Source of the DNA: Ptychodera flava
Lineage: Eukaryota > Hemichordata > Enteropneusta > Ptychoderidae
Assembly (NCBI RefSeq): GCF_041260155.1
Contig: NC_091933.1
Coordinates: forward strand, 6,361,501-6,425,500
DNA length: 64,000 nt
Direction: 5' to 3'
Part shown: positions 1 to 13,674 of the stretch, in pieces
Position numbering within the stretch: the stretch's first letter is position 1
Layout: each line of letters begins with the position of its first letter
The notes under the pieces: generated by a model
What the model saw: only the letters and a program-made list of their open reading frames with translations
The model's database searches: none
What the model was told of the DNA's origin: nothing
Made by a program: the position numbers and the translations under genes

Positions 1-1164
1 ATGATGTTTTGTTCAGGTGGAAAATTCAAAGTATAGTATTGCTAAGAAGCCAAAGTTCACCAAGGGAAAAGACATTTTTCCTTAACTTTTCATAGAGTTT
101 ATCAGATTTAAATGTGTTGATAAGATGGGGCATATTAGTATGCAGTAGGCAATGAGATTGGAGACTTTGCACAATAAACTTACAAGTAATAATGCAACAA
201 CTTGTGTATACTTTTGTCATTTACTGTTTTGGAATCGTCATTGCAGTTGAGGCCCTGTATTCAATTCCCTCCAACTGCTGATGAGCTGTCCGAAAATAGT
301 TACATAACTTTCCAAACAAGACTCCAATTAAAATTTCCACTTTCTAAGGAGTTTTTGAAAAAAGCTCTGCTCGCTTCCCATCACCAAGTGTAGATGTCAC
401 AGAAATCCTAAAATTATAGTTTGAAATTGTCAATTACGATAAGTTATTTCCTCCTGCATGATAACGAAAACAGAGAAGAGAGAATTTTCTGAAGGAGGTA
501 GCGATAGCTTGAAGGACAAATCCAAACACTATAGAGGGCGCTCCATAAGCTCCGGTGAAGAATACTGCATACTAGTTACAAGTGCTGAAAATATATTTCG
601 TCTAGATTTTGAATGTTGCATATCCGACTGAAAGTTTTTCCATGTTTTGAAATAAAAGTTAGAACGTCACTCTGGCATTTCTAGTCACGTTAACGATAAT
701 TCCTTTGATGAAGCGTGACCAAATTTTTTATACCAAAATGGTAGAGGGAAGATCACGGCCAGTTTTTTACACAGCTTTAACAATGGAGCCTGGGTATAGC
801 GGTGAGGCGGACCATGCGAAACCGTTCTTTAGTATGGTGTTGGTTTGGTTTGCTGCTAGAAAAAGCAATTCACATTCAGTTTTCTTTGCAAGAAAACGGA
901 GATAGACGCAAACACACACCAAAAATTTTGATTACAGTTACCAGAATGGCGGGGAGATGAAATGAAAGGCAGGACAAAAGTTACAACTTTCAACCATTTT
1001 CAAACATTTTAATTTTCTCTCAACATCACATGCAATATATTATATTATACCACACTTAGAACTTCCTGATTTGATAGAAATATACTCTAATTTACAAATG
1101 AATAGAGAATCATAAGAAACAATGGAAAAATTATGAAAACAAATTATCAAACTCAAAGGTATAT

Positions 1165-1198
<34 letters not shown>

Positions 1199-3021
1199 AT
1201 AATATATATATATATATATATACCCCCCCCCCCCCGGTATGTATGTATGTATGCATGTGTGTACGTATGTATACTTTTCAAAAGTTATGGCTACTGTCTC
1301 CTAATTTCAGTCCTGCTGACACTGATTTGCATAAATATTAGAACGTAATTTATGTAATACTGATCAAAGGACTAGACTCTGCTATTTTCTTACGGCTCGG
1401 ATGAAAATGTTGCACTGTAGCGCAAGTCGTTTATCTGTTGCTTGCTATCTATTTGTCTATCTCTACCACAAGAGGTCGCTTCACAGTTTTATCTTGTGCA
1501 TCCACTTTCCGATAGTTGCATAGTGAATGTCGAAAAGCCTCAAGGTAGTACTGTCACTTTTATCGATTTTGTGATTATGATTGCTGCATTTTTGGGGTTC
1601 GGTGTTTACGTGTCAACTTGATATAGCGCCCCCACTAGACCTTGAAGGTGGAATGCATTCTTTTCTGTACGGACAGGAACGCGGTGAACGCTCTACTTAT
1701 GGAAACATTACCCTTGGCTGGAGTGAGAACGTTTACGGAGACATCATCTTTCGCGATCTTTTGTGTTTGACTATGTGATAGCCTCTCTACATATGCGATT
1801 TAATTCTGTAATAAAAACAGTACTTTGCAAATCTTTTCTTTGAAACTGAAGAATTGTACGCACAAGACCGCCGAGAAGTCTCTTTTTGGTGATGTCACTC
1901 CAACATGGCATAGAAATTTCAAACTTGTTAGTCTCGTGAGACTACTTGGCAAAAGGAAATACTTCGCAAACTTTACATCCAATAAATCAATAGTTTCAGG
2001 CGATAATTCAAACAAAAGCACACGCTTAACCTTACTTGAAATGACAAATAATAATGTTTGTGTCCGAAACTTTAAAAAGTGTGACATAAATCTGAAGTTA
2101 ATACTGATGTTAAGTTTCAATTTTTAATTTTAATCTTAATTAAGCTCAGTTGCCTGAAGATATAAATGTTTATGAGGTTTACAGTTTGGTGTCAAAAACC
2201 CGCATTGACGGATATTGAATTTGACGTTAACAGGAAAATGAGACGGAAATATTCAAATTTGTAACGAGTTTGGTCATTTGAAAATTGTGAAAACATTGAT
2301 GGAAAGACAAAGGCCGGATTTTAGAAAATGCCTGGAAAATTAAACTGACGAGATATAAAATTTGGCAAAGCATACTCCAAAATGATTTTAAACGAAGTAA
2401 AAATAATTAATAATACTGAAATATGTAATTTTGATGTTACTGTGTAGAAATTGCTATGTTGAGATTATGGGTAATTGGGAAATTAATATTATATGCATAC
2501 TTAGTCATTTTGCATAATCAATGAAAAACAATCGGAAATGAAATACATATCTTATGAGTGCAATTGAGTTATATGGTCTAGCAAGCATTGCATTCACAAC
2601 TATAAGGCCAAAAACGTTGCGTTTCCATTAATCAAAGCAACACCTTATCCTTCAATCGGCCGACTCTGAGCAAGCATCTTGATCGCGCAAAGCCCGCTCA
2701 ATGAATTGACTTGTGCCGAAGTTACTTTTCCTGTGGTCCTTGACCATGAAAAAGGTAATGAAATTAAAGACTTTCCGCGCAACCTTTCCCAAATCTGGAA
2801 ATAATATCACAGGGAAAGAGCATTCACAAATATATCAGGTACGGAAACTGAATTGGCGGCGCAATTCTGAAGGCCTTTTGCAACATTTCATGGACAAACG
2901 AGCAGGAGTGAGGTGCTGTTTTACAAGATAAGAATATATGTTCTGACTTGGGCTAGCATTCCCGTGAGATGGCTGCCTGATTTGACATCATAGAATCTGC
3001 GAAACTATACTCTGTCGGTGT
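1..3021. other. Intergenic, no gene seen
   Basis: Only short open frames without recognisable domains or coherent splice sites. The one notable feature is the TA/poly-C/TATG simple repeat near 1.2 kb, listed separately. Confidence 0.6.
1159..1256. repeat. Compound (TA)n - poly-C - (TATG)n microsatellite
   Basis: An alternating TA run with interruptions is followed by about 15 C residues and then a short TATG run. No coding value. Confidence 0.9.
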
Positions 3022-3027
3022 TTTATT
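3022..3027 (-). promoter_or_regulatory. Polyadenylation signal AATAAA
   Basis: A canonical AATAAA on the minus strand lies about 55 bases past the stop codon of the PDZ scaffold gene, a sensible position for a short 3' UTR. Confidence 0.5.
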
Positions 3028-3081
3028 CCTGATGTTGGAATATGGAATGTATTGTGTACGTTTTGTGTTATATTTGAAATA

Positions 3082-4095
3082 TCACCAGAGCCTCCAGTCA
3101 GAATTGGCCTCGTCCGTAATGTTAGGACGTATGACTGGAGAGTCGTCCAGAGACATTTTGTTTTTCATGGCCGTCGACAGAGCGTTTGAAAGAGCGTTTC
3201 TGTCGGCACTGTCGCCGAGTTTCATATCGACGTCCACGTCGCGTAGATGTTGAAGCTGTTGCATCGTTTCACGATGAGACTTCGGAAGACTTCGTGTTTG
3301 TCCGTCGTTGGCCGGCAGGTTCAACACCTTGCCGTCGACGCTGCTGTAGTTATCGATGGAAGTATCGTAGAGAGGGATGACGGGTGATACGTCTCTCCTC
3401 CTCGAGTGAGGCGTGCTGAGCATGTTCATTTTGGATTCAATCGGCACCGCCAGCGATTTATCACCCTCTTCTTTCGGCGAGAACAATCCAAAGTTAATTC
3501 CGTCCAGAGAGTTGTCCGGCAGATGTCCGGCAGCATGTGCGTTGAATAGATTCTTGACGTGTACTTTACTACTGGAGCGTCTCATCAAGACATTATCACC
3601 GTGGAATTTTGATGGTATCACGGCCTCCTTTGACGGAGAGTCCAAATTACGACCCACTGTACCCTGCTGTAGCCTTCGTAGCTTTTCGTCACGAAGCCGC
3701 ATCGCACGTTCCGGAGTCATCATACCTTCCATGCTGTTGGGCGTATCGTTTTCTACCGAGCTTCCAGATGTATTCTCTCTACTGGTTCGGTCGTGATGTT
3801 CCGCGGTTTGGTCAATCCTCGGCTCCCGTTCTGTCTGAGTGAGAACTGTTGTTAGGATGTTTCCTGAGGTTTGCCGGTTTCTCTCCAACGCCGGGTGATC
3901 CGGTGGTGGTAGAGGGGTGGAGCTGGATATAGGGGGAGTTGACTGAAGTTCCTGCTCGAGTGCCGCTAAGTTTTCTTGGTGGCTCTGCCCTGCTCGAAGT
4001 GGCGTGGTCGGTCTTGACAACAACTGCCTGTCCGGCTGTGATTTCGGCGGTGAGCTGTGACGTCGAGTAACTGACAAAATAATTATTATAATAAC

Positions 4096-4130
<35 letters not shown>

Positions 4131-4143
4131 ATATCATCATCAT

Positions 4144-4191
<48 letters not shown>

Positions 4192-7100
4192 GTGTTCAGT
4201 ATAAGAATCGCAGAGTTTCGCAGGTAGTGATGGGAGTTCTACCCGGTATCCCCTCCCCCTCAGGTAGCTTTTTCAACCACCGTTTCTCAGCCGCAGCGTA
4301 GAGTTACTCAGTATTATATTTCCTATTGCCGGGGGTTTAAAGGACCTTTTTGATAATAGGTACACCTTGCAGATAACGCCCGTATTTAAATCCTGAGTTA
4401 AGCATTACACACCTCTCCGTGGAGAATGCTGGTTCCCTCCTTGGTTGCTGGGCATCCCGCTGTTAGGATTGCCGGTTTGCTGACCACGGGGGCTGCTTAT
4501 TGAAGTGGATCGCTTTGATTTACCTTTCAGATAGAAGCAAACAAAAGGCGAGTTTTTAGAGGGTTTTGAACCGAAGGCCAGTGAGTTCAGATCAGGACCT
4601 ACATTTCATTTTGATCATTTCACTCCGTACGTCATATTCTTACACACGAACCGAGTACATTTTAAGACACGTTTTCAATATAAAAAGAATCTCGTTGACT
4701 GCATGTCAAACAAAACCAGCAAAGAGGTTAATGAATATTACAGCTTTGAGACATTCCCGAAGCTCATTTTAGGCATATTTATTTGTAATGAAAATTGCTC
4801 ATACTTGCAATAACTGACCGTTTTCATCAAAGTCATTTTAACACAAGATCGTCACTCGTTTTGGCGAGTGCGTTTCGGAACCATACAAAATAATTGTGGG
4901 TGAAATGCACCGCGAGCTGGCGCTATTGCTGACTAGTCCGTTGAAATCGGCAGCACATACCTGGTGGCCTGACGACAAACCTGACCACGTTAGATGCAGT
5001 CACCAGATTAACAATCTGGAGGTGAGTGAGATTCCGAACAACGACGTCATTGACCTTGAATAAAAGATATGAAACATACATACAAAGAATGTTTTACTGA
5101 CCGACATTAGAAAATGGACGAATTAATTAAAACATCAATAACACATCCTTTGAACGTAATTAATTTCTTTGTAGGTTTCACTTAACGACTTATTCAACCG
5201 GCCTTGATCGGTTTCGCCAGTACATCACGAGCCGGTCACGTGCATGCGAATAAAATCATGTCTTTCGTGACTTTGCTATATAGGTCTTGCAGATATTTTA
5301 TTTAGTTCAGTCGTGTACACAGGCTATGGTTACCACCTTTGTAGGGTTGTCTTCTCTACTGTTCCAAACAAATTCCCTTGTTCTTACTGTGCATGTTTGT
5401 AATTACCTTTGATATTCTCTGGCCTCGTTTTAGCCCTGCTCTGAGTGCTGGAGAAAGTGGGTCAACGCTAGCCACCGTCACCTCCATATTGTAGTCTGAT
5501 CCCCTGGTTAGAAGATAAGTCAAATATTTTAATCTACAACCGCCTTATTCATTCCTTGTTGACGTTTGCGTTTGCTTCCGGGTCTCTCATAAAGATTGAA
5601 AGCACTATGTATTCAAATTATTCTTTCATTTTACGATAATAACCAGCTTGCCCCAGGGCACATATGTAAGTGAATACGTACCCACACAAGCAGATGACTT
5701 TGCTGAGTAAATATGAATATGTCTAAGTGCTTACCCTCTTATACTACAACCAAGCCATCCATCTTCGTCTGCCACCACTGTGATACTCTTCTCCGGATTA
5801 CTGGGAGACCTAACGCCTGGCTCATCGTGTTGTCTTGGTGACAGGACGGGCACTTGTGCACTGACACCCGGCATCTGTCCAAGCTGGGCAACGTACACAG
5901 TCAGTTTCTGAGAAGACTTTAGCGCCACCACCGCCTCAGCGTGAGTGATGTTTTTGAAAGCTGTGTCATTGACTTTCAGAATCCTTTCCCCAGCTTTGAG
6001 ACCCTGTATAAATACAAATAAAAAACACAGGGGTTAGTTTGCCAGTTTTTTATAGATAAATCAATATACATAATTGTGCGATCCCTATACCAGCTGCTGC
6101 ATCTGACCTGTGTTTGATCTGTCTTCGGCAAAAATAAACATTATCGCTACAGGGGGATCGACGCTCTCTCATTAATTTTCACCGCGAGAGAGAAACAAAA
6201 CCTCTCCTTATTATATGGAAATTATGTACCCAAATTGTAAAATAATTGAGAAACCTTCGTTCGACTCTGAAAACAGCACTTTCACAAACAATGAGGTTCC
6301 AACTGTTTGTATATATGATCTATTTAGTGCAATTGGTTGTTCAATTCCAAACATATCGAAATGCCTAGAGTACCATAGGTCAACAAAGCTTGCGGATGTT
6401 GATAACTGAATGCCATTCTGGGCTACAATTCGTTTGTCAGCAATAACATCGTATACTGCACACAGTTCTCTGTATTTGCAAATATAATACCTTGTGTAGC
6501 AACCTACCGTAGGGTAGAAGAAAGAGAAAACATACTTGTTTTCTTGAGCAAAAATAAAAATATTACGTTCAAGCTATTTGTCCCTTTATGTTTTCCTATA
6601 GACCGCTGCTCTCCTTTGAAACTAATGCATTGGTTTATCATATAAATCATTCGATACTTTCAACGTTTGTGATTGTTCCGATTCGGGATGATGTCTGAAA
6701 TTCGAGCGAACCACAGACCGTGAAAGTGAAAATGATTCTGTTTCTATGCTGTTGCTAAACAGTACGTACATGCGAGGTAGCTATTCATATGCCACCTGAT
6801 ATGAGTGTGGAGTGTTTGTGGCGAAATGTGAACTCAGTGCGTATCTATAACACTCACCCTCAAATGTGATATTTTTCTTGCTTCCAAAGAAATAGTATAA
6901 ATCAAATATTATTCCTGCCATATTGTCAAGTATACAAATATCATTGAAACAGAAACGCGATTCAGACGCGCTCTTTTGTCCGTTTCAGCATTACACCGGA
7001 AACCCGCAACAGACGGTTTTGCCCCGTCGAGATTGAATTCAGCAGTGCGATGTCGTTTGTGTTGGGGAAATGCACCTACTATAGAAATTTGATGAATGGA

Positions 7101-8930
7101 ACTGCTCTATCAAAACACTGATCCATTTCCTAGGGTCCTCTAATGCGTGATTGACGTTAATTTTTGTAATAAAAATATGTACAATTGGATGCAGATGTTG
7201 GACATTGGAGATTGGAATAGCGGAATCAACATTAGCGTGGTGATTTATTAATACGGCACGTGATAATAGAAATAATCCGCTATGTGTGTCGACGAGATCG
7301 AATCCACAAAATTAATACTTCTTTATTCATCACTCATCTAAATCATTCAAAATTTAATAGTTTTAATGGAGATGAATTTAACATAATATCATTATAAATG
7401 TTCTATTTACCGATGAGAGTCTCTCCTCGAGCAGCGAAGGAAAAGCGGGACTATTTTTATCACATATTTTCTACTGATAAGTGTTCGTGGTGGATATTCT
7501 ATTCAGCCGGTGATCGTCATGATATGACGTCACATAATGTGTGATATCAGCCAGGAATATAATTGACATGTAAGAACGACGTACACTGAACATAAAGACA
7601 ATAGCAATAGCAAAATTGTACCGATATAAAACCGCATCGGTGTGAAAGATCCAATACATATTTTAAAAGTGCCATTTATTTGTCATTTACATTCGCATTT
7701 CACTGGTGGCACACGACTTGCTGTCTTCCTGTAAACAAGTTATGCTATTTTTGTATAATTGTCTTTTGTCCTATTTTGAGGTTGTACGTATTTGAGGACG
7801 CAGAAATAGTGGTATGTTTACTGTTTGATGAGTTTTACGATCATCAGGCCGACTGAAAAATGGTTGTTAACCGTTACTGTGTATTTTAGATTCGTGTTAC
7901 CCCTAATATATAATTTAATTGGTTTACTTGTTTGTGTCAAGGTGAAAAGGCATGCTACTGTTCACAGCAGACCTAAATGAATTGTTCCTTATTATTTCAT
8001 ACTAAAAGTGAAAATACCCAACATTGCATGTGCCGTCGGGTCACAGTACAGAGAGTCATTTTTCTTCTTTCTGTGGGCATTTCAACCTCCAAATGCTGTA
8101 TAACACCATGCCCATTCTTTCTACGCACGCACAGGTAATACCTATTACACGTTGGCGGATCAAGTTCTGTTATTCCTGTTCCGCTACTTCAAACTACAAC
8201 CAAGATTTAATCAGTGGAAATCTAGGACGTTCAAAAATTACCTTCTTTTCGGCTTGGCTTCCAGGTCCACTTGTGAGATGAATATCCCGGTTCTGAGGTC
8301 AACTCCTCCGCGTATGGAAAATCCTAAACTGACGCCGTTTTTATGTTCTAGTTTTACTTTCTTGATGTTAATATCCCTTGCCGACACGGCATTAGCCGAG
8401 TCAGCGCCTTCATTCTCCGATGACCGGGTCGCAGACGAGAGTGTTTCCAGGCTCTGATGGGAGCTCTTGGTCCGTTTTCTCTCCTTCTTTTCTTTCTTCT
8501 TACTTTCCTTGTCGTCTTTCTTAGGGGTTCTTTTTCCTTTCTTCTCGGAGCGGGAGGGACTTTTTCCGAGCAGAGAAATGTTTACACCTTCCCCCTGCTT
8601 TGTTGGAGTTCTCGCGTTTGATGTGTCGAGAGTCTGCGAGGTTTCCTCGACCAGGTCGTGCAGGACCCGCGCGCCGTGGATGCCGAAGTGGAGACTGCAT
8701 AGCTGTTGAAAGTCTGATTTCAAATGATCTGGAATGGCCAAGTAGAGCTCCCTCAACAGGGAAAGCTTCTCGGGACTGTTGAGTATGATCTGCAGCTCTC
8801 TGCAAAACGTTAACACTGAGTGGTCCTCACGGAACTTACCCATTGCAACTTTCATCATTTCGCATTCTCGCTGGGTAAGCAAGGCTTGTGCCCTCGTCTG
8901 CAGTCTGTTTCCCCTGAATTCTAACGACAT
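3082..8930 (-). CDS. Harmonin/whirlin-type scaffold protein (HHD, PDZ1, PDZ2)
   Basis: Coding exons read on the minus strand: 8930-8242, 6003-5735, 5503-5407, 5054-4961, 4523-4413, 4070-3082 (stop TGA at 3084-3082). Exons 2 to 6 join in phase at GT-AG sites. The start ATG at 8930 opens a helical harmonin-homology-like domain (about residues 9-83, with SPEKLSLLRELYLAIPDHL), then a Lys-rich linker (about 110-165). PDZ1 follows with carboxylate loop SLGFSIRGG and GLKAGERILKVND. PDZ2 has WLGCSIRGG, RAGLKRGQRISKVND and LTHLQIVNLVTASN. The remaining ~365 residues are polar and apparently disordered, ending DWRLW; no third PDZ or second HHD was seen. Such proteins (harmonin, whirlin, PDZD7) organise tip-link and ankle-link complexes in hair-cell stereocilia and microvilli. 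Oddity: exon 1 ends with two bases of a codon but the next exon starts in phase 0, so a small exon in the 2.2-kb first intron is probably missing. The orthologue within the group is not resolved. Confidence 0.8.
4098..4191. repeat. (ATC)n microsatellite in an intron of the PDZ gene
   Basis: A nearly pure ATC run just upstream of the last coding exon. It reads as poly-Met on the minus strand, but the acceptor TTTTGTCAG ending at 4071 places it in the intron, so the Met run is not part of the protein. Confidence 0.9.
6004..8241 (-). other. Large first intron of the PDZ gene
   Basis: A 2.2-kb intron splitting PDZ1. The flanking exon phases disagree by one base, so a microexon is expected here, but I could not find one convincingly. 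No repeat or RNA gene recognised. Confidence 0.5.
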
Positions 8931-11900
8931 TTCGGTACCCGCTCGATCTCATAGAAAGGAATGAAATCTTGAAACCGAAAACAAATGTAGCGAGATTGGT
9001 AATGTACTCAGATGTTATATCCAATGCGAAAGTGATGCGGGCGTTATTGCATTCTGGTTTCCATGGCAACAGCGTTGCTGCGATTACTGTAGGGGCCTTG
9101 GAGGAAGTCCAGAGTCGCTTACAAGGAGACTCTGCAGACTTAAATATCTACAAAAGCAGCGGGCATCGTGTCTGAACACGATTCTGCTAATGCAGCTATG
9201 TCTTGATCCATTGAAGTGCACAAGTCCCCCGCAACGCTTTCTTTTGACAGGTACACGGCTTGGAGGTCACTTAAAACACACTTGAGTTCTTGGGTTCATA
9301 GGTCGTGGTCCATTCACTGTGTTTTTTCACTTTCTAAAAAGGCTAGTCACCCTGTGAAATGAACCAAACAAAGTTAAGGCTTAGGATAATATTACATGTC
9401 ATTGAAACACATTGGATCACGTAGCAGTAATAATATGCCATGGTAATAACGCTACAAACATCTGTCAACAGTACCGAAGTAGGGTGATTTAATGTTTTAT
9501 GCGATTTCTGCACAATGATTGCAAATCTAAAGGAGGCTAATTCCTTATCAAGCCGTCCATGATACATGTCATATTTAACTCAAGCCGCCTAGCTACGTAA
9601 AACTGCAAAAAACAAACAAACAAAAACCAACAAAATTTATTCCTGAGTTGTGAACAGTGGTACACTCACATGGACTATTAATCTGAGCTTGATTTCACAT
9701 AGTTTTGAAGAATACTCCACACATAATACACCCTGTGCCGTGACTGACGCAAACAACGAAACAAAAAGCGACTACATGTATGTATGCAGAGTGTATACAA
9801 ATGCACTATGTGATGGTATTCAAGGTCTAGATATGACGTCATTCCTTTGGCGGTAGATTTGGCGAAGTATTTGTAGTATAGCTCTTTCTTGTCAGCAAAC
9901 GCCATACTATTAAATGAAGTATACTTTATGCGCATCATCGGTTCTCGTTCACTTGCAAGACCAGGTAATAATGCTAGTTTGTACCGTAAAACCTTGGTTT
10001 TTGGATAAAAAATGTGCTGCGATTACACTTGTTTTTTGTTTCAAGGTGGTTTTCCCTTGAAGGTTAACGATGCTGACTGTCATGCAAGCGATTGATTGCT
10101 TGCTGTTAAAGTATAACGAGTCTGTTTGCATATTTGATATTTTCATTGGACATATCTCTTATTGGCTTTGTCACGCTTCATTTAAATCCTACTGATAAGT
10201 TACATCGATGCCATTAAAATTCAAACGAAGCCTGTCAGATATTCATGTTTTTAAAAAAGTGATTAAATTTGATAATTAAGTTATCTTTCCGATGAGAGAA
10301 TCCCACATCCCCTTTCCAAACTTTTCAGACGACAACAACATCCTTCCTGTTGTAATTAAATTCTGTTGCGATACTGAAATTAAATCAATAATGACAATAC
10401 TTAGACATATGTCGTGTTTTCGATAAATTAATTTACGACTGTTCTACATTTGCTTCGTATTGATGTAGGTCTACACGAAATTCACCTTTGTTTCTTGTAC
10501 ATATTGTCATTCTGGCTGGTGAATGCAATTCCCCTTCATTCCTGCTATATTTCAATGACATAAGCTGCAGTTTTTTGGTGACCGGGGCACTAAAATACCC
10601 ATGCTTTGCTCAGTGATTATCCTGTAGTATTCGGACGGTGTAACGCAGAACAAAATCCTCTCTGATTAATTTCTATCACCATGACCATTGTCTCTGCCTC
10701 ATTAAATCATTCTGTCCACACGACAGAGTGTATTGTCTTCTGTATTCCATTCACAGAGTTGGCCGATACAGGGAAGCAAAATTATAATGAACGGTATTTT
10801 TATATTTTGATCACCGTTGTCATACGTTTATTTCAATTACCTCTTCACTTTCGAAATATTGCTGGAGCAATGTTAGTATTATCTTAATTGATCCAACATA
10901 AAAAGCGACACAAGATTTACTCTAGTATTGGACTGGTGATTCGGTACGATATTGAGAAAGCACAAATTTTGCCTATCGAAACAAGCTACCTCGCAAGCAG
11001 GGAACAATCCCTTTGGTATCTGAACACAAAACACGATGTTGTGTGAAATAACTAAAAAACACTATTAGACTTAGTTTAAACATATTCACATAAAGTGACA
11101 GTGTAATGCCCGTGTAACTTTCTCCCTCCTATTTAATTACATACCGCGAAAATTAACAACCTTCATAAATGTCAATTCAAGTGTGATAGGGATTTGATAA
11201 AGCTCACTTTTCCTAGACAGATTTCTACTTAGTACAACATGCACGTGAAGGGGACAGCCAATTTGAAGGTCAAATACTGATATTCCAATGCGTTGAACAA
11301 TACATTAAATATTTACATATTTCTCGAATAGTATTTGTAAGCATATGGTGGCTTTCAAATACAATGACTCTCTCACACTGGTATGTCATGTGGCGACGCA
11401 AAATTCAAGATTTATGGAAGCTTCGAAGTCACGTGACTCCAATATCGCACTAAATTATTTAAAATCGTGGCCAATCAATCGATTGCACCTGGGAAACGGT
11501 TTCCGCAAAGGTTTCCTCCATCACGTGACTCAGATCTCGTATTTCAACACTACTTATGTACAGGTCAATGCTAACAATTATGTGGCGCCTCAAACTCTGC
11601 ACGCAAAACATTTCACTTTAATTTTGTTTCTCTACTGGAAACTTCCTGAGCCTATGTATAACACTATTAATATCCGGGTGACTTCTTAATTGGATTTGTT
11701 CCCTTCATTAGTGAAGAAATAATTAAAACAACATAAGCTACGCCCGCGTGGCTAGGTCTTCTATCCTATCGGCAATGTCACTGCACGCTTTCCGTTGCTG
11801 ACGGTAGTGAAAATGGACGAAGGGAAATCTAACAAGGATATTAAGCATATTTATACCCTTATTTTCAATGTCACAATTATTTTCAGTGTAACAGACTTTC

Positions 11901-13674
11901 CGAGGTCATGGATAATTTCTGAGTTTCATAGGGGATTTAAGCAGTTTAGCCGCCAGCGTATTTCATGATATTGACATTTTGTAATTAACTCAGTTTTCTT
12001 ATTTCCTACGTATTTCTATTGACTTCTAGTTCAAGTATATCACGTCAATGGATACAAAAAAGAATGTTGTTGCTGTGGTATTGACAAATATGTGAATATA
12101 TTACTGATGTCTTAAAGAGCTACACGGGATTTTTCAGTTTAAATTTATATGATTTCATATCTGTTCGGAGCTTACCTCATAATTAAAACTATTTAGCATA
12201 GAAATTGCTAACGAAAATTTCCAATTTGAATAGATATGCAAGCAGCGCAGACCTAAAAAAAAGTTTTAGCTCCTGCATGAGATAAATTCTATGAGAGTTG
12301 TGGACATAACAATCCGTAAAAATTCCTCTACCAGTCGATATTGTCGATATGGCATTGTCAGACGCTTGACAGAGCGATATCGTGGAAAGCTAACTCTCGC
12401 GATAGTCGTCATTGCACTGGGCAGTATTCTTTAAAAATACACACAGCGGTGTTTGCTATAAATACCACTGCCATGTTCCTGTCTATGGAACACACGAGCT
12501 GTCATGCAAATTGAAATTGCAGCCCCGATTGCCTTACCGGCGACTGCGGCGGCCAGTTTCAGTGCTACAGTCTCGGGGCGGGTGTTTACGCCGTCCTGGT
12601 TGTTGTTGGGCGTAACGACTTTTACTGCAAAAGTGTGTCCCTACATGTTGAGTCACCCGTTCTGCAAAAACACGGCCGTGAAATATTGATTTAATTCGCC
12701 TATTTTGTCTGCTTACATTCAAACATAAGGGTGGAGACCGTGCTTTCACTGCTGACTGCAACTCCCATACACCGTATAACCACCTGTCATTCGGCAAATA
12801 CACAGCAAATTATATCGTTACTTTACCTCTCTGGGCCGGCAATGTCCCCGGCCACTGGTCTCTTAAAACAGCCCGTTCAATTCAGAATCACTCTGCTCGT
12901 GTACGTACGTACACACTATACCGGTATCTCTGTGCCCTCAACAATGGAAATTTAAAAGGACAACATAATAGAGAGTTTCAATAGATAATTTGCATAAACG
13001 GTTAACGTAGTACTATGGCTTAACGCCAGGAATACCAGGGTGCAGATGATTTTTCTTGGAGGCAGAGGTTTGCCAGGGATTTTCGAACCATCCGAACTCA
13101 GTGGCGTAATTTTTCTGCAGTGTCACCATTTCTGCAGTTGCGATTTGGTGTAAAACACAGTTTTGCCAAATAAAATGCGATAGCATACTCACACACATGT
13201 ATGGAAATCCCACTCGTCTCCTGTGTTCTGTTACGGCCCCAACGTATTACATCCGGGTAACTCTTACTTTCAGTTTACGTGTCAGTGAAAGCAAGAGTGA
13301 TTGGCCATTAATAATAACAGCCGCAAAGGCCCGTCCTATTGGTCGGTTATATTTATTCATTCCCACCGAGCCCAGCCACCTGTTGCATCGGCGACAAAGT
13401 AAAGCCTCGACCATAGAGGGACTGTGCCTCGACGCAGCGAGCTGCCACGCCTAGTGTGTGTTTACCAAAAGACTAGAAAATTGTTAGTTGCAAGGCACGA
13501 GCAGTGTAGCGCCGAATGTCACGGGAGTCACGTATAGCGAAGAACGCCTCCCAAATATGTACGATGATAAAACAAATAATACAGAAATAATAGGGCGTTG
13601 TGTAGTTCCGTACTTTCCGGTGATCAAATTTGCAGGTACACCTATGTTCATGGTCAATGAATCTATCATACACT
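8931..13674. other. Intergenic, no gene seen
   Basis: Upstream region of the PDZ scaffold gene. Open frames are short, overlap on both strands and show no domain. No long simple repeat or clear terminal-inverted-repeat element noticed. Confidence 0.5.

Noticed and set aside
4097-4191. Poly-Met N-terminus on the last PDZ-gene frame
   Set aside because: It is an intronic (ATC)n microsatellite; a good acceptor lies between it and the coding sequence, and the upstream exon joins in phase at that acceptor.
8467-9069. Several open frames opposite or overlapping the first PDZ exon
   Set aside because: They are shadows of the real minus-strand exon, with no domain of their own.
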